In this document: positions 1 to 7,990 of the stretch, piece after piece | Numbering within the stretch: the stretch's first letter is position 1 | Layout of the letters: the number at the start of each line of letters is the position of its first letter | Assembly: GCA_913055805.1 (NCBI GenBank) | Contig: CAJXLF010000005.1 | Coordinates: forward strand, 1 to 64,000 | Length of the DNA: 64,000 bases | Reading direction: 5' to 3' | Origin: an uncultured Salinisphaerales bacterium | GTDB taxonomy: Bacteria; Pseudomonadota; Gammaproteobacteria; Nevskiales; CAJXLF01 | Made by a program: the position numbers and the translations under genes | Notes under the pieces: model-generated | Databases searched by the model: none | Told to the model about the DNA's origin: nothing | Seen by the model: only the letters and a program-made list of their open reading frames with translations

Positions 1-119
1 AGCGACCGAAGCGCATTGTGCTGATTGATGCGCTGCCGAAAAACGCCAGCGGCAAGATCCTCAAACGTGAACTTCGTGCCCGATTCGATGGGACTGAGAA
101 ACCACCTCGGCTAGGGTAG
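1..119 (+). CDS. acyl-CoA synthetase / AMP-dependent ligase, C-terminal fragment
   Basis: The window opens inside this gene; the reading frame starts at base 3 and ends at TAG 117-119. The 38 visible residues contain LPKNASGKILKREL, the C-terminal A10 motif of ANL-superfamily adenylating enzymes, whose lysine (in SGKILKR) contacts the acyl-adenylate. The enzyme therefore most likely activates a carboxylic acid to its CoA thioester. Substrate and full length cannot be judged. The next gene lies on the opposite strand, so the two converge with only about 50 bases between stops. Confidence 0.85.
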   Translation, partial: RPKRIVLIDALPKNASGKILKRELRARFDGTEKPPRLG

Positions 120-172
120 TAGCGCGACAGGGTTAGATCGGGCGTCGGAAACGGGCTCAGGGTGTATGCGCC

Positions 173-1270
173 CTACTGCGACAGTGGGCGTTCGCGCAGG
201 AAGCTGAACATTTCCTCATTCCACGCCTGCGGCCACAACGCGTGGCGCGCTGTGCCGATGGACAGCCAGCCTGTCGGGCCGTCGCTGTTGTAATCGCAAC
301 GGGCATCGCAGGCATCAATCTCGTTCCCCTGGATGTTGACGATGACGGGGCGGTATTCCACCTTTGGAAGAAACCGGCTCATCTTGGCGCTGAGCTGCTC
401 ACTGCCGGTCGTGCAGATGCCTATGACGTCACAATCGTTATGAATGGTCATGATCGGCCGCAGGTTGTTGCCGAAGGGGGTCTGGGCGCAGGGGTCATCC
501 ACATCCGAGAAAGGGTCCGGGTTGGAATAGATGGCGCTGGCCGCGATGCCCCGCGTGTTCAGGGCGTAGAGCATGGCCATGGCCGCGCCGTTTGAAATGC
601 CGGACATATAGCGGCGGTTCGGATCGACAATGCCGCGCGATTCCACAACTTCTATGAAGTGATCGATGGTGGCGGCATCGACGTTCATGCCGGGGTCATT
701 GCGGTCGAAGTTGCGGTACCAGTTGTCAAAACCCCAGGCATGATCGTCCGGGAAGGGGTAGTGATGCCCCTTGTCGCGGCCTTCCACCATCAGGAGGATG
801 AAGCCCGGACGTGACGCATCGCCGGTGAGGTCGGCGGTTTGGAAGTCAGAGTCGAAACCGATGATGAGTGTTTGTGGATCGCCAGGAAGAATCGAGCCGC
901 CCAGTAAGGTTATCAGTGGTAACGGTGACTCTTCCGAGGCATGCGCGGGGACTTGCAGACAGGCTTCGCGCGGCGTGCCCATGGCATCTTCCCAGGTCAG
1001 GTGCTCGCCACCCTTGAGTGGGCAGGTCAGTTCCACCGGATACAGCGAAGCCATTAGGCCCTGCAATGAAGTGGCTGTCGGAAAGGGATGATTGCCATAG
1101 ATGCCGTTGCAGTTCTCACCAGATGCGGGTTGCGGCGCGACCGCTGTGCCGCTGGCGCCGCCATGGCCAGGCGGCAGTACGGCGCTGTTACCGGAGTCGC
1201 CGCCACAGCCTGCCAGGACCAGCAGCGCCGCCAGATTGGCGAACCACAAATGGTTACGCGAGATACTCAT
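173..1270 (-). CDS. secreted esterase lipoprotein, PHB-depolymerase/feruloyl-esterase type
   Basis: A 365-residue alpha/beta hydrolase. The N-terminus is a lipoprotein signal: a hydrophobic stretch ending L-A-G-C with the lipidated cysteine at residue 22, then a Gly/Ser/Pro-rich linker to about residue 50. The nucleophile elbow is G224-I-S226-N-G228, the G-x-S-N-G form of poly(3-hydroxybutyrate) depolymerase-like esterases. D279 and H343 (in H-A-L-W-P) fit the remaining triad positions. It probably hydrolyses an ester outside the inner membrane; the polymer or lipid substrate is not readable. It lies 5 bases downstream of the SDR gene on the same strand, so the two are probably co-transcribed. 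Confidence 0.85.
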   Translation of the reverse strand: MSISRNHLWFANLAALLVLAGCGGDSGNSAVLPPGHGGASGTAVAPQPASGENCNGIYGNHPFPTATSLQGLMASLYPVELTCPLKGGEHLTWEDAMGTPREACLQVPAHASEESPLPLITLLGGSILPGDPQTLIIGFDSDFQTADLTGDASRPGFILLMVEGRDKGHHYPFPDDHAWGFDNWYRNFDRNDPGMNVDAATIDHFIEVVESRGIVDPNRRYMSGISNGAAMAMLYALNTRGIAASAIYSNPDPFSDVDDPCAQTPFGNNLRPIMTIHNDCDVIGICTTGSEQLSAKMSRFLPKVEYRPVIVNIQGNEIDACDARCDYNSDGPTGWLSIGTARHALWPQAWNEEMFSFLRERPLSQ

Positions 1271-1275
1271 ATATT

Positions 1276-2238
1276 TCAGAATTGTTCATTCACCAACGAT
1301 TCGCTCCTGGCCCACAAGGCTGCGGCTTTTACAGGGTCAAGAGCATAAGAGCGCACCCCGCTGCCAAACGCATTGGCCTCGATATCGCTTGATACCACAT
1401 GGCAATCCTCGCAGTAGCGGCCGCCTACCTGATCCGCATCGGCGACGACGCCGGCCCAGATGGATGTGGCGGCGCCCTGGGGGATGGATTTGAACTCAAA
1501 TGGGGGAAGGCCCTGCGCGGCGCGCCAGGCATTCATTCCCTTGAACATGGCCTCGGTCTGTTCGTCTTCCATGTGGCGTACCAGTTCAGTCCGGATAATG
1601 CCGGGGTGCACCGCAGTAGCCCTGACGCCGCTTGCACGGTGCCGCCGATCGAATTCTGCCGCAAAGAGCGCATTCGCCGTTTTTGAGCGTCCGTACGCCA
1701 GCATCGGATCATAGTCAGTCGTCAGGAAGTTCGGGTCGTCGAGATCGACGTCCGATATCCGGTGGGCCGCGGACGATAATACGACGACCCGGGAACGATT
1801 TTTCAGAAGTGGAGCGATGCGGTTGATCAGGACAAAATGACCCAGATGGTTCGTTCCGAACTGCATCTCGAAGCCGTCAGCAGTCCGGCTGAAGGGGCAG
1901 GCCATGACGCCCGCATTGGCGATGACAAGGTCGAAGGACTCGCCGGCGGCGAGCAATTGGTCGGCGCAGGTGCGTACGCTGGCGAGTGAGGCGAGGTCCA
2001 GTTCCACCAGCGTGAAGGTTTTCTGGTTCACCGACTTTGTTATCTCCGTGCTCGCGGCACCGGCTTTCTCCAGGTCGCGTGCCGTGCCCACCACCTGCGC
2101 ACCATGGGCGACCAGCGCACGGGCAGTTTCCCGACCGAGGCCGGCGGATATGCCCGTAACGAGAACGCGCTTGCCGCCGAGATCAATGCCGGAAAGGACT
2201 TCGTCCGTGGTTGATGTGGCTCCAAAGGGGGCTGACAT
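1276..2238 (-). CDS. SDR-family oxidoreductase
   Basis: A 320-residue classical-type short-chain dehydrogenase resembling retinol-dehydrogenase/WWOX-like members. The nucleotide motif TGISAGLG is at residues 28-35, NAG at 108-110, the catalytic serine in VVVLSSAAH near 155, and YGRSK (Tyr182, Lys186) completes the catalytic set. It should interconvert an alcohol and a ketone or aldehyde with NAD(P)H. Upstream lies the CoxG-like gene, 39 bases away on the same strand; downstream is the esterase lipoprotein. The run looks like one catabolic transcript, but the substrate is unknown. Confidence 0.88.
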   Translation of the reverse strand: MSAPFGATSTTDEVLSGIDLGGKRVLVTGISAGLGRETARALVAHGAQVVGTARDLEKAGAASTEITKSVNQKTFTLVELDLASLASVRTCADQLLAAGESFDLVIANAGVMACPFSRTADGFEMQFGTNHLGHFVLINRIAPLLKNRSRVVVLSSAAHRISDVDLDDPNFLTTDYDPMLAYGRSKTANALFAAEFDRRHRASGVRATAVHPGIIRTELVRHMEDEQTEAMFKGMNAWRAAQGLPPFEFKSIPQGAATSIWAGVVADADQVGGRYCEDCHVVSSDIEANAFGSGVRSYALDPVKAAALWARSESLVNEQF

Positions 2239-2277
2239 GGCTGGCTCCTGACGTCTGTTGGTGCGTAATACCGGGCG

Positions 2278-3024
2278 TCAGTTCGATGCCCGCTGACGGC
2301 CGAGCAGATAACCGATGGCGAGGACAACAAGCAGCAGCACCGCGCTATTGAAGTCTGCCGACGTGCCGCCGAGTAATCCGGCGCCGGCTTCGGCAGTCGA
2401 TTCCACGAAAGCGCGCCAGGCCAGCACCAGGGCCACGCAGGCGATGCCCAGTGCGGCCCAGGCGATCCCCCGGCCGCCACCGGCGCCGGCCGGGCGTGCG
2501 GGGGCGCGCACAACACGCCGGGGAGCGGTAGTCCCTGGCGCTGTAGTGGCAGCAGGCGCCGGTTGACCGGCAGCCGCTGTTTCCGGCACAGGCGCAAGCT
2601 GATTTGCCAGTTCCTTGAAGAAGGCCGCGGACAACGTTTTCGCCGTGGCGTCGATCATCCGGCCCCCCAGTTGCGCCAGCTTGCCGCCCACCTGGGCATC
2701 AACGGTGTAGGACAGGATGGTTTCCTCGCCCTCTGCCGCCAGCCGGACTATTGCATTCATGCGGGCAAACCCGGCAGGGCTCTGGCCTTCGCCGGTGAGG
2801 CGGTAGCCGTTGGGCGGGTCAAGCTCGCTCAGCGTCACAGCGCCGTCGAAACGGGCGGCAATCGGGCCGACCTTGACGAGCGCTACAGCCGTCATTTCAG
2901 TATCTGAATGCATTTCCAGCTCTTCGCAACCGGGTATGCAGGCGTGCAGAATCTCGGGGTTGTTCAGCGCGGCCCAGACGGCTTCGCGACTGGCTGGAAT
3001 GCGTACTTCGCCGGTTATGTCCAT
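2278..3024 (-). CDS. CoxG-like SRPBCC protein with C-terminal membrane segments
   Basis: A 248-residue protein. Residues 1-150 match the CO dehydrogenase subunit G (CoxG) SRPBCC fold, beginning MDITGEVRIPASREAVWAAL with the typical IPGCEELE stretch. A Pro/Ala/Arg-rich linker follows (about 150-185), then two hydrophobic segments (about 185-206 and 222-241), so the domain is probably tethered to the inner membrane. CoxG proteins assist molybdenum hydroxylases, but no CO dehydrogenase or xanthine-oxidase-type gene is in the window, so that partner role is not supported here. It may simply bind a hydrophobic ligand. Confidence 0.8.
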   Translation of the reverse strand: MDITGEVRIPASREAVWAALNNPEILHACIPGCEELEMHSDTEMTAVALVKVGPIAARFDGAVTLSELDPPNGYRLTGEGQSPAGFARMNAIVRLAAEGEETILSYTVDAQVGGKLAQLGGRMIDATAKTLSAAFFKELANQLAPVPETAAAGQPAPAATTAPGTTAPRRVVRAPARPAGAGGGRGIAWAALGIACVALVLAWRAFVESTAEAGAGLLGGTSADFNSAVLLLVVLAIGYLLGRQRASN

Positions 3025-3099
3025 GTTGGAATTCCTCCCTGTTTCTCCTGAAACGTCATCTGCCTCATACAGGGGGCAGGTGAGTCAGGACGCAGGCAG

Positions 3100-4155
3100 T
3101 CAGATATGTCGTGCAAGGAAATCTCCGATAGCGGGCCGCACTATGTGCGCCTTGTCGTGGCAGCAGTGGCCGCTGTCGCCGAAAATCATGGTCTCGACCA
3201 GATCCTTCCTGATGTCGGCGATAAGCTTCTCGGCGTTGTACAGCGGCGTCACCTGGTCCAGGCCGCCGTGTATCACCAGCGTCGGCACATTAATGCGTTC
3301 CGCATGGCCCTTCAGGTTCAGGAAAGAAAAGTACTCCTGCGCTTCCGTCGGGGTGGCCTTGCCAGAAATGAAGGTGAGCGCGGCGCGGGTGGCCGGGGTG
3401 TGCTCGTCCATTGGCAGCAGGTCATAGGCGACACCCCAGGCCACGAGCACCTTGATGCGGCGATCCGCCGAAGTGGCCCGCGGCGCAAAGTAGCCACCCA
3501 TGCTGCGTCCCACTATGCCGAGGCGACCGGTATCCACTTCCTCGCGGCTTTCGAGATAGTCAATCGCGGCGCTGACCGCGGCCTCGAAATCCGGGATCGA
3601 ACGCATCTTGAAGACCGTTTCACCTTGTCCCGGGCCGTCGAAGGAAAACGTCGCCAGGCCGCGTTTTACGCATATGTCACTGACCGAAAGATAGTCTTCC
3701 TTGGTGGTGTCGAGGCCGCCGATGAGAATGACGACCGGCGGCTTTTCCTCGCTCTCGGGTACGCGCAGGTAGCCTGTGATATCAATGCCGCGGAAGGGGA
3801 AGCTGACGATCTCGACCGGTGGGCCAAGCAGCGGTGCAGCACGCCTGAAGGCGTCGGTTTTGGCCTGGTGTATTTTCTCCTTGTAGCCCTCATCCTCGAA
3901 ATACATGTACTGCGCGTAGTGGTAATACAGCGAGGCGCGGAAGAACTCCCCGGCAGCCGTCACCCCGGCGTCCTTTGACATCGCCTCGTCGCCACGGCGT
4001 TCGGCCTCGGCTGCATAGGCGCTCCAGACGCGGGGCCAGTCTGCCCAGTTCCTTATTTCGTTGCGGATGTTGATCAGGTCCCGATAATGCACGCCATCGG
4101 CGAGGAACCGGTCGATCCCCTTGTCGATCATGATTTGCGGTGAGTCGGTAGCCAT
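3100..4155 (-). CDS. alpha/beta hydrolase (FrsA / dihydropseudooxynicotine-hydrolase type)
   Basis: A 351-residue hydrolase with a helical N-terminal cap (about 1-115) followed by an alpha/beta fold. The nucleophile is G216-R-S218-M-G220; D300 (HGGLD) and H330 (SGH) are plausible acid and base. The cap-plus-core arrangement resembles FrsA-like esterases and C-C bond hydrolases acting on ring-cleavage products. It has no signal peptide and is cytoplasmic. It lies between the CoxG-like gene (75 bases downstream) and a TetR gene, all on the minus strand. Substrate not identifiable. Confidence 0.85.
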   Translation of the reverse strand: MATDSPQIMIDKGIDRFLADGVHYRDLINIRNEIRNWADWPRVWSAYAAEAERRGDEAMSKDAGVTAAGEFFRASLYYHYAQYMYFEDEGYKEKIHQAKTDAFRRAAPLLGPPVEIVSFPFRGIDITGYLRVPESEEKPPVVILIGGLDTTKEDYLSVSDICVKRGLATFSFDGPGQGETVFKMRSIPDFEAAVSAAIDYLESREEVDTGRLGIVGRSMGGYFAPRATSADRRIKVLVAWGVAYDLLPMDEHTPATRAALTFISGKATPTEAQEYFSFLNLKGHAERINVPTLVIHGGLDQVTPLYNAEKLIADIRKDLVETMIFGDSGHCCHDKAHIVRPAIGDFLARHI

Positions 4156-4282
4156 GTATTTTCCGTTCGCCAGGAAGTGCCCTGTAATGGGTTGGTGAAC
4201 TTATTGTTTCTGTTGCCGGGCCGCGTTTGAAATAGTTTGTCTTTATGCGAGCAATGCGTGCCCGGCATGGCTGCTCAAGGGT

Positions 4283-4308
4283 GGGTCAACCCCGCATGGG
4301 ATTGACCC
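4283..4308. repeat. hairpin between TetR and hydrolase genes
   Basis: GGGTCAA (4283-4289) and TTGACCC (4302-4308) form a 7-bp inverted repeat, with further CCC/GGG pairing inside. It lies just after the TetR stop on the minus strand but has no T-run, so it could be a weak terminator, a processing site or an operator. Confidence 0.4.
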
Positions 4309-4325
4309 CGGGTGACTAAATGGGC

Positions 4326-5033
4326 TCAGTGGAAGATGGCGCTGATCATCAGTTGCCAGTATTTCTCTACGGTTTTGGAATCCTGCAGGGAGAAGCCGAA
4401 AGTTGTGTGCATTTCCTCCTTGAGAGAGGAGGGCGTGGTGGCGATGCCAATCAGCATGTAATAAATCAGATTGGGGTCGCCTTGCAGCATGTCTCCGTTT
4501 TTCTGAGCCTGACGGATTTGCGGCAGTATGCGTTTTCTGATCGGTGACAGAATATTGTCGATGAGCCAGGCAAGCCGCTCGCTGGAGCCATGGTTTTCCT
4601 GCAGCATGAAATGATGGAACGCTGTATGTTCGATCGTAAAATTCAGCAGGGCACGGCCTTCCATCTTGACGCGGTCAGCGGCTGACATATCAGGCGAGGA
4701 GCGTATGGTTTCATCCCATACCGTGGTCATCTGAGAGAAAGCGTCAATCGCTACGGCACGCCAGAGTTCATCCTTGTTTTTGAAATGATACGGAATCAGG
4801 GTGAAATCGACGCCGGCACGTTGGCCGATTCGGCGCATGCTTGTGCTCTCGAACCCGTTTTCCGCAAATTCAATAAGGGCAGCATCCAGCAGTGCCCGGC
4901 GGGTATCGATCGAGCGCTGCTGTTCACGCCGGACACGTTTCACTTTCTGCCCTGCAGCGCGGGCTGAGGTTGCTGGCGCCTTCCTGCTCCCAGCGTTTTC
5001 CGATGTGATTTTTTTCTTTGCCTGACGGGCCAT
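4326..5033 (-). CDS. TetR/AcrR-family transcriptional regulator
   Basis: A 235-residue regulator. A basic N-terminal extension (Lys/Arg/Ala-rich, residues 1-38) precedes a TetR HTH at about 40-90 (RRALLDAALIEFAENGF, then RIGQRAGVDFTLIPYHFKNK). The remainder is the ligand-binding and dimerisation domain. It is transcribed in the same direction as the hydrolase and CoxG-like genes downstream and separately from the thiolase operon, which ends in a terminator at 5210-5251. Its target cannot be read from the 230-base upstream gap. Confidence 0.9.
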   Translation of the reverse strand: MARQAKKKITSENAGSRKAPATSARAAGQKVKRVRREQQRSIDTRRALLDAALIEFAENGFESTSMRRIGQRAGVDFTLIPYHFKNKDELWRAVAIDAFSQMTTVWDETIRSSPDMSAADRVKMEGRALLNFTIEHTAFHHFMLQENHGSSERLAWLIDNILSPIRKRILPQIRQAQKNGDMLQGDPNLIYYMLIGIATTPSSLKEEMHTTFGFSLQDSKTVEKYWQLMISAIFH

Positions 5034-5209
5034 CCTGATAGCCTTTTTCGCTAAACCATTCGTGGTGTCACTGCTTGAGTCGGCCCTGCTGTACCTGGTG
5101 AGGCGGGCTGTTTACGAGTTGCACAGGTCCGGAAACCAGCAGGCGTTAAATTACCGGCCAAGTTTAGGCTTTGGTCCTTCCATGGGCAAATACCGTTGCC
5201 GCGAGATGG

Positions 5210-5251
5210 AAAAGCCCCCGGAACAAGCCGGTATACAGCTGTCCCGGGGGC
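5210..5251 (-). terminator. intrinsic terminator of the DUF1302-DUF1329-thiolase operon
   Basis: Read on the minus strand, 12 bases downstream of the thiolase stop, a 12-bp GC-rich stem (GCCCCCGGGACA paired with TGTTCCGGGGGC, one G-T pair) with a 14-base loop is followed by TTTT. It marks the end of the four-gene operon. The remainder of the 5034-5263 gap shows no further gene. Confidence 0.75.
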
Positions 5252-5263
5252 CGGACGGGATAC

Positions 5264-6448
5264 TCAGGCGATCTCAAACAGACCCGCCGCACCCATGCCG
5301 CCGCCCACACACATGGTGATGACCGCGTATTTGACGCCGCGTCGCTTGCCTTCGATCAGGGCGTGACCCACCAGGCGTGCACCGGTCATGCCGTAAGGAT
5401 GGCCGATGGAAATGCCGCCGCCGTTGACGTTGTACTTTTCCGGATCAATGCCCAGGTGGTCGCGGCAATACAGGGCCTGGCAGGCAAAAGCCTCGTTGAG
5501 TTCCCACAGGCCGATATCGTCAACCGTGAGGCCATGCTGTTTGAGCAGTTTGGGAACGGCGTAGATGGGTCCGATGCCCATTTCCTCGGGTGCGCAGCCC
5601 GCCACTGCAATGCCGCGGTAGATGCCCAGCGGACTCAGGCCACGCTGCTCAGCCAGCTTGGCGTCCATCACCACGCAGGCAGATGCGCCGTCGGAGAGCT
5701 GGCTTGCATTGCCGGCGGTAATCACCCCGCCTTCCACCACCGGGTCCAGTTTCTGCAGATCCGCCAGAGTGGTGGAAGCGCGGTTGCCCTCATCGTGCTT
5801 CAGGGTGACTTCTTCGTAGGTGACCGCCTTGGTTTCGCGGTCCATTATGGCTTTGGTTGTGGCCAGGGGAACAATTTCGTCATCGAAACGGCCGGCTTGC
5901 TGCGCGGCAGCCGTGCGCTGCTGGGAACTCAGGGCGTACTCATCCTGGGCCTCACGCTGGATGCCGTAAGTTCTGGATACATGCTCAGCAGTATGCAGCA
6001 TGGGCATATAGGCGTGCTCAGCCCGGGCGACCACGTTGGGGTCCACACTCTTGCCTACCCACTCGGCGTACTTCAACTGGATTTCGGAAATATTCTCTTG
6101 ACCGCCCGCCACGACCACCTGCATGCCGTCCACGATGATCTGCTTGGCGGCCGTAGCAACCGCCATCAATCCCGAGGAACACTGGCGGTCCATGGTCTGG
6201 CCCGAGACAGTGCTGGGCAGGCCCGCGGCCAGTGCGGCCAGGCGGCCGAGGTTGAGGCTGGCGCTGCCGGCATTGAGCGACGAACCGACGATGACGTCAT
6301 CTACCTCGGAGCCATCGACGCCGGCACGCGATACCGCATGCGAGATAGCATGGCCCATCAGGGTCGGTGATTTGGTGTTGTTGAAAGCACCCTTGAAGGC
6401 CTTGCCTATAGGGGTGCGGGCAGTGGATACGATAACGGCTTCTTTCAT
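5264..6448 (-). CDS. acetyl-CoA C-acyltransferase (thiolase)
   Basis: A 394-residue biosynthetic/degradative thiolase. The ATG at 6448 is preferred over a TTG 21 bases earlier because AAGGAG lies 10 bases upstream and the family begins MKEAVIVSTARTPIGK. The acylated cysteine is C90 (MDRQCSSG), with the histidine in GGGISIGHPYGMTG and the second cysteine in CVGGGMG near the C-terminus. It cleaves 3-oxoacyl-CoA with CoA, or condenses two acyl-CoAs. It is the last gene of the DUF1302-DUF1329-DUF1329 operon (39-base gap), which links that envelope system to acyl-CoA metabolism. Confidence 0.93.
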   Translation of the reverse strand: MKEAVIVSTARTPIGKAFKGAFNNTKSPTLMGHAISHAVSRAGVDGSEVDDVIVGSSLNAGSASLNLGRLAALAAGLPSTVSGQTMDRQCSSGLMAVATAAKQIIVDGMQVVVAGGQENISEIQLKYAEWVGKSVDPNVVARAEHAYMPMLHTAEHVSRTYGIQREAQDEYALSSQQRTAAAQQAGRFDDEIVPLATTKAIMDRETKAVTYEEVTLKHDEGNRASTTLADLQKLDPVVEGGVITAGNASQLSDGASACVVMDAKLAEQRGLSPLGIYRGIAVAGCAPEEMGIGPIYAVPKLLKQHGLTVDDIGLWELNEAFACQALYCRDHLGIDPEKYNVNGGGISIGHPYGMTGARLVGHALIEGKRRGVKYAVITMCVGGGMGAAGLFEIA

Positions 6449-6487
6449 GTCTAATAGACTCCTTTGCAAATGATAGGGCTGATGTGG

Positions 6488-7846
6488 CTACTTGAGCGCC
6501 CGCTTCTGGATGGCATTCGGTTCAAAGTCCACATCGTCGAAGGTGACTGAGTAATCGTTCGGCTTGTCCTCGTTGGCCATTGAAGTGAGGAAGTAACGGC
6601 CGGAATTGAAGTGATAAATGACCTCGGGCACGCCTATGGCCGACTGAATATTGGAAAGATAGATGGTGTGTCCTTCCTGCATCTGCATCAGCCCGCCGCG
6701 CGCGTCGTAGTTGTCCACAACGGGCGGGTACCAGGCGTCCTCGTCCATATAGAAAACGCGCCGGTGAAAGGTGTGGTTGGTGCCTTCGCGGATGCTGGCC
6801 TCGACCACCCAGACACGGTGTTTCTCGTAACGCGGCAGATCCTGATTGATGTGCCCGGGTGCCGCCATATCGGCGAACTTGACGCTGTCACCGGAAATCT
6901 TGTTGGAGTTGTAGGGCACGATCATTTCGCGCTTGCCGAGCAGCTTCCAGGTGTAGCGTTCGAGCACGCCGTTGAACATGTCCACCTGGTCGTAGAACTG
7001 ATGGCCGTCGGAGCCCTCATAGGGGTTGTCGCAGCACACATTGGGCGCGCGCCGCAGCCGTTTGATCGCCGGGGAATACAACCAGGCCTGGCGGCCAGCT
7101 GCACGGGTGCCTGCGCGTTCATGCACCAGCAGCATAAGCCCTGCCATACGCGGTGGCTCGATGGTCTGTGAGAAATATTTGAAGAACAGTGCGCTGTCTT
7201 CCAGCAGGGGTACTGGGTCCTGTTCCGGCGGCAGCGCATAATAGTTTTTCAATTCCTCGATGATCTTGGTGAGCTGGAACTGGCCATCGCGCTGCACGAT
7301 CATCTGGTTGTTGTAACGGCGTACATCCGAGCCCCGGTAGCGTACCCTGTGATTCCAGATCACCTCGGCGCCGGATTGCGGGATGGGATAAGTGAAGCCG
7401 ATCTTGCAGTTATCGGGAGTGTCTACGTCCAACAGATCGCAGTTGGTCGCATTCCATTTGGTCCACTCGTAGATAAAGTCCGGAAACGATACCGAGCGAT
7501 GGCTCGGGTAGACGTTCATCTTGTAGCTGTCGTAGTTCTGCAGCAGATACTTGTGCCCCTCGCTGAGCATGGCCTCGTATTCGGCCATGTTCGCCTTGGT
7601 AATGGTGAACAGCGGCTTTTCTGCATCAATCACCGGGTCCGAGGGATATGCGCCTGACAACTCGCCTTTCTGCGGCGCCGGCGTCCATTCCGGAATGCTA
7701 CCGTCTTCGTTGCCGGCCTTTTCCGCACCCACCGGGGTCAATTCAGTCCCCAGCCTGGCCGCCTCCTCGGGCGATACCTTGGCTATGACCGGGTATGCGG
7801 CAAGGCAGGCCATTGCGGCCAAGGAAATGCTCATAAACTTGTGCAT
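6488..7846 (-). CDS. DUF1329 exported protein, copy A
   Basis: A 452-residue protein from ATG 7846. That start is preferred because GGAG lies 6 bases upstream and the family starts at the signal peptide; an ATG four codons earlier (7858) overlaps the RBS. The signal peptide MHKFMSISLAAMACLAAYPVIA probably ends at VIA|K. DUF1329 members are exported proteins that usually neighbour DUF1302 barrels and have been likened to LolA/LolB-type lipid carriers; the biochemical role is not established. Residues 1-198 are identical to copy B at DNA level, and the C-terminal part has diverged. It lies between copy B and the thiolase in one operon. Confidence 0.88.
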   Translation of the reverse strand: MHKFMSISLAAMACLAAYPVIAKVSPEEAARLGTELTPVGAEKAGNEDGSIPEWTPAPQKGELSGAYPSDPVIDAEKPLFTITKANMAEYEAMLSEGHKYLLQNYDSYKMNVYPSHRSVSFPDFIYEWTKWNATNCDLLDVDTPDNCKIGFTYPIPQSGAEVIWNHRVRYRGSDVRRYNNQMIVQRDGQFQLTKIIEELKNYYALPPEQDPVPLLEDSALFFKYFSQTIEPPRMAGLMLLVHERAGTRAAGRQAWLYSPAIKRLRRAPNVCCDNPYEGSDGHQFYDQVDMFNGVLERYTWKLLGKREMIVPYNSNKISGDSVKFADMAAPGHINQDLPRYEKHRVWVVEASIREGTNHTFHRRVFYMDEDAWYPPVVDNYDARGGLMQMQEGHTIYLSNIQSAIGVPEVIYHFNSGRYFLTSMANEDKPNDYSVTFDDVDFEPNAIQKRALK

Positions 7847-7859
7847 GGGAGTCTCCATA

Positions 7860-7966
7860 TCAGAACTGGTACTTCACGAAGAAACGGGCGTTATCGCGGT
7901 CAGCCAGGAGGTTGGCTTTGCCGCCGTCAGTGAAGAACTGGTAACCAAAGTTGAACGACAGGTTGG
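7860..7966 (-). pseudogene. relic of the DUF1302 gene 3' end
   Basis: These 107 bases are identical to 9363-9469, the last 35 codons and TGA of the DUF1302 gene, but have no start or upstream coding sequence here. They mark the left edge of the tandem duplication and lie in the intercistronic gap between the two DUF1329 copies. The segment is transcribed with the operon and leads into the RBS of copy A exactly as the real DUF1302 end does for copy B. Confidence 0.93.
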
Positions 7967-7990
7967 TGCAAAATGATATGGCTGATACGG

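Noticed and set aside
2278-3024. Partner of a CO dehydrogenase
   Set aside because: No large or small molybdenum hydroxylase subunits are nearby, so the CoxG fold alone does not show that function.
4283-4308. REP-type repeat element
   Set aside because: The hairpin was not seen a second time in the window, so a repetitive family cannot be claimed.
5171-6370. A 399-codon plus-strand frame over the thiolase
   Set aside because: It is antisense to a thiolase with complete catalytic motifs, and its His/Gly-rich product has no recognisable fold.
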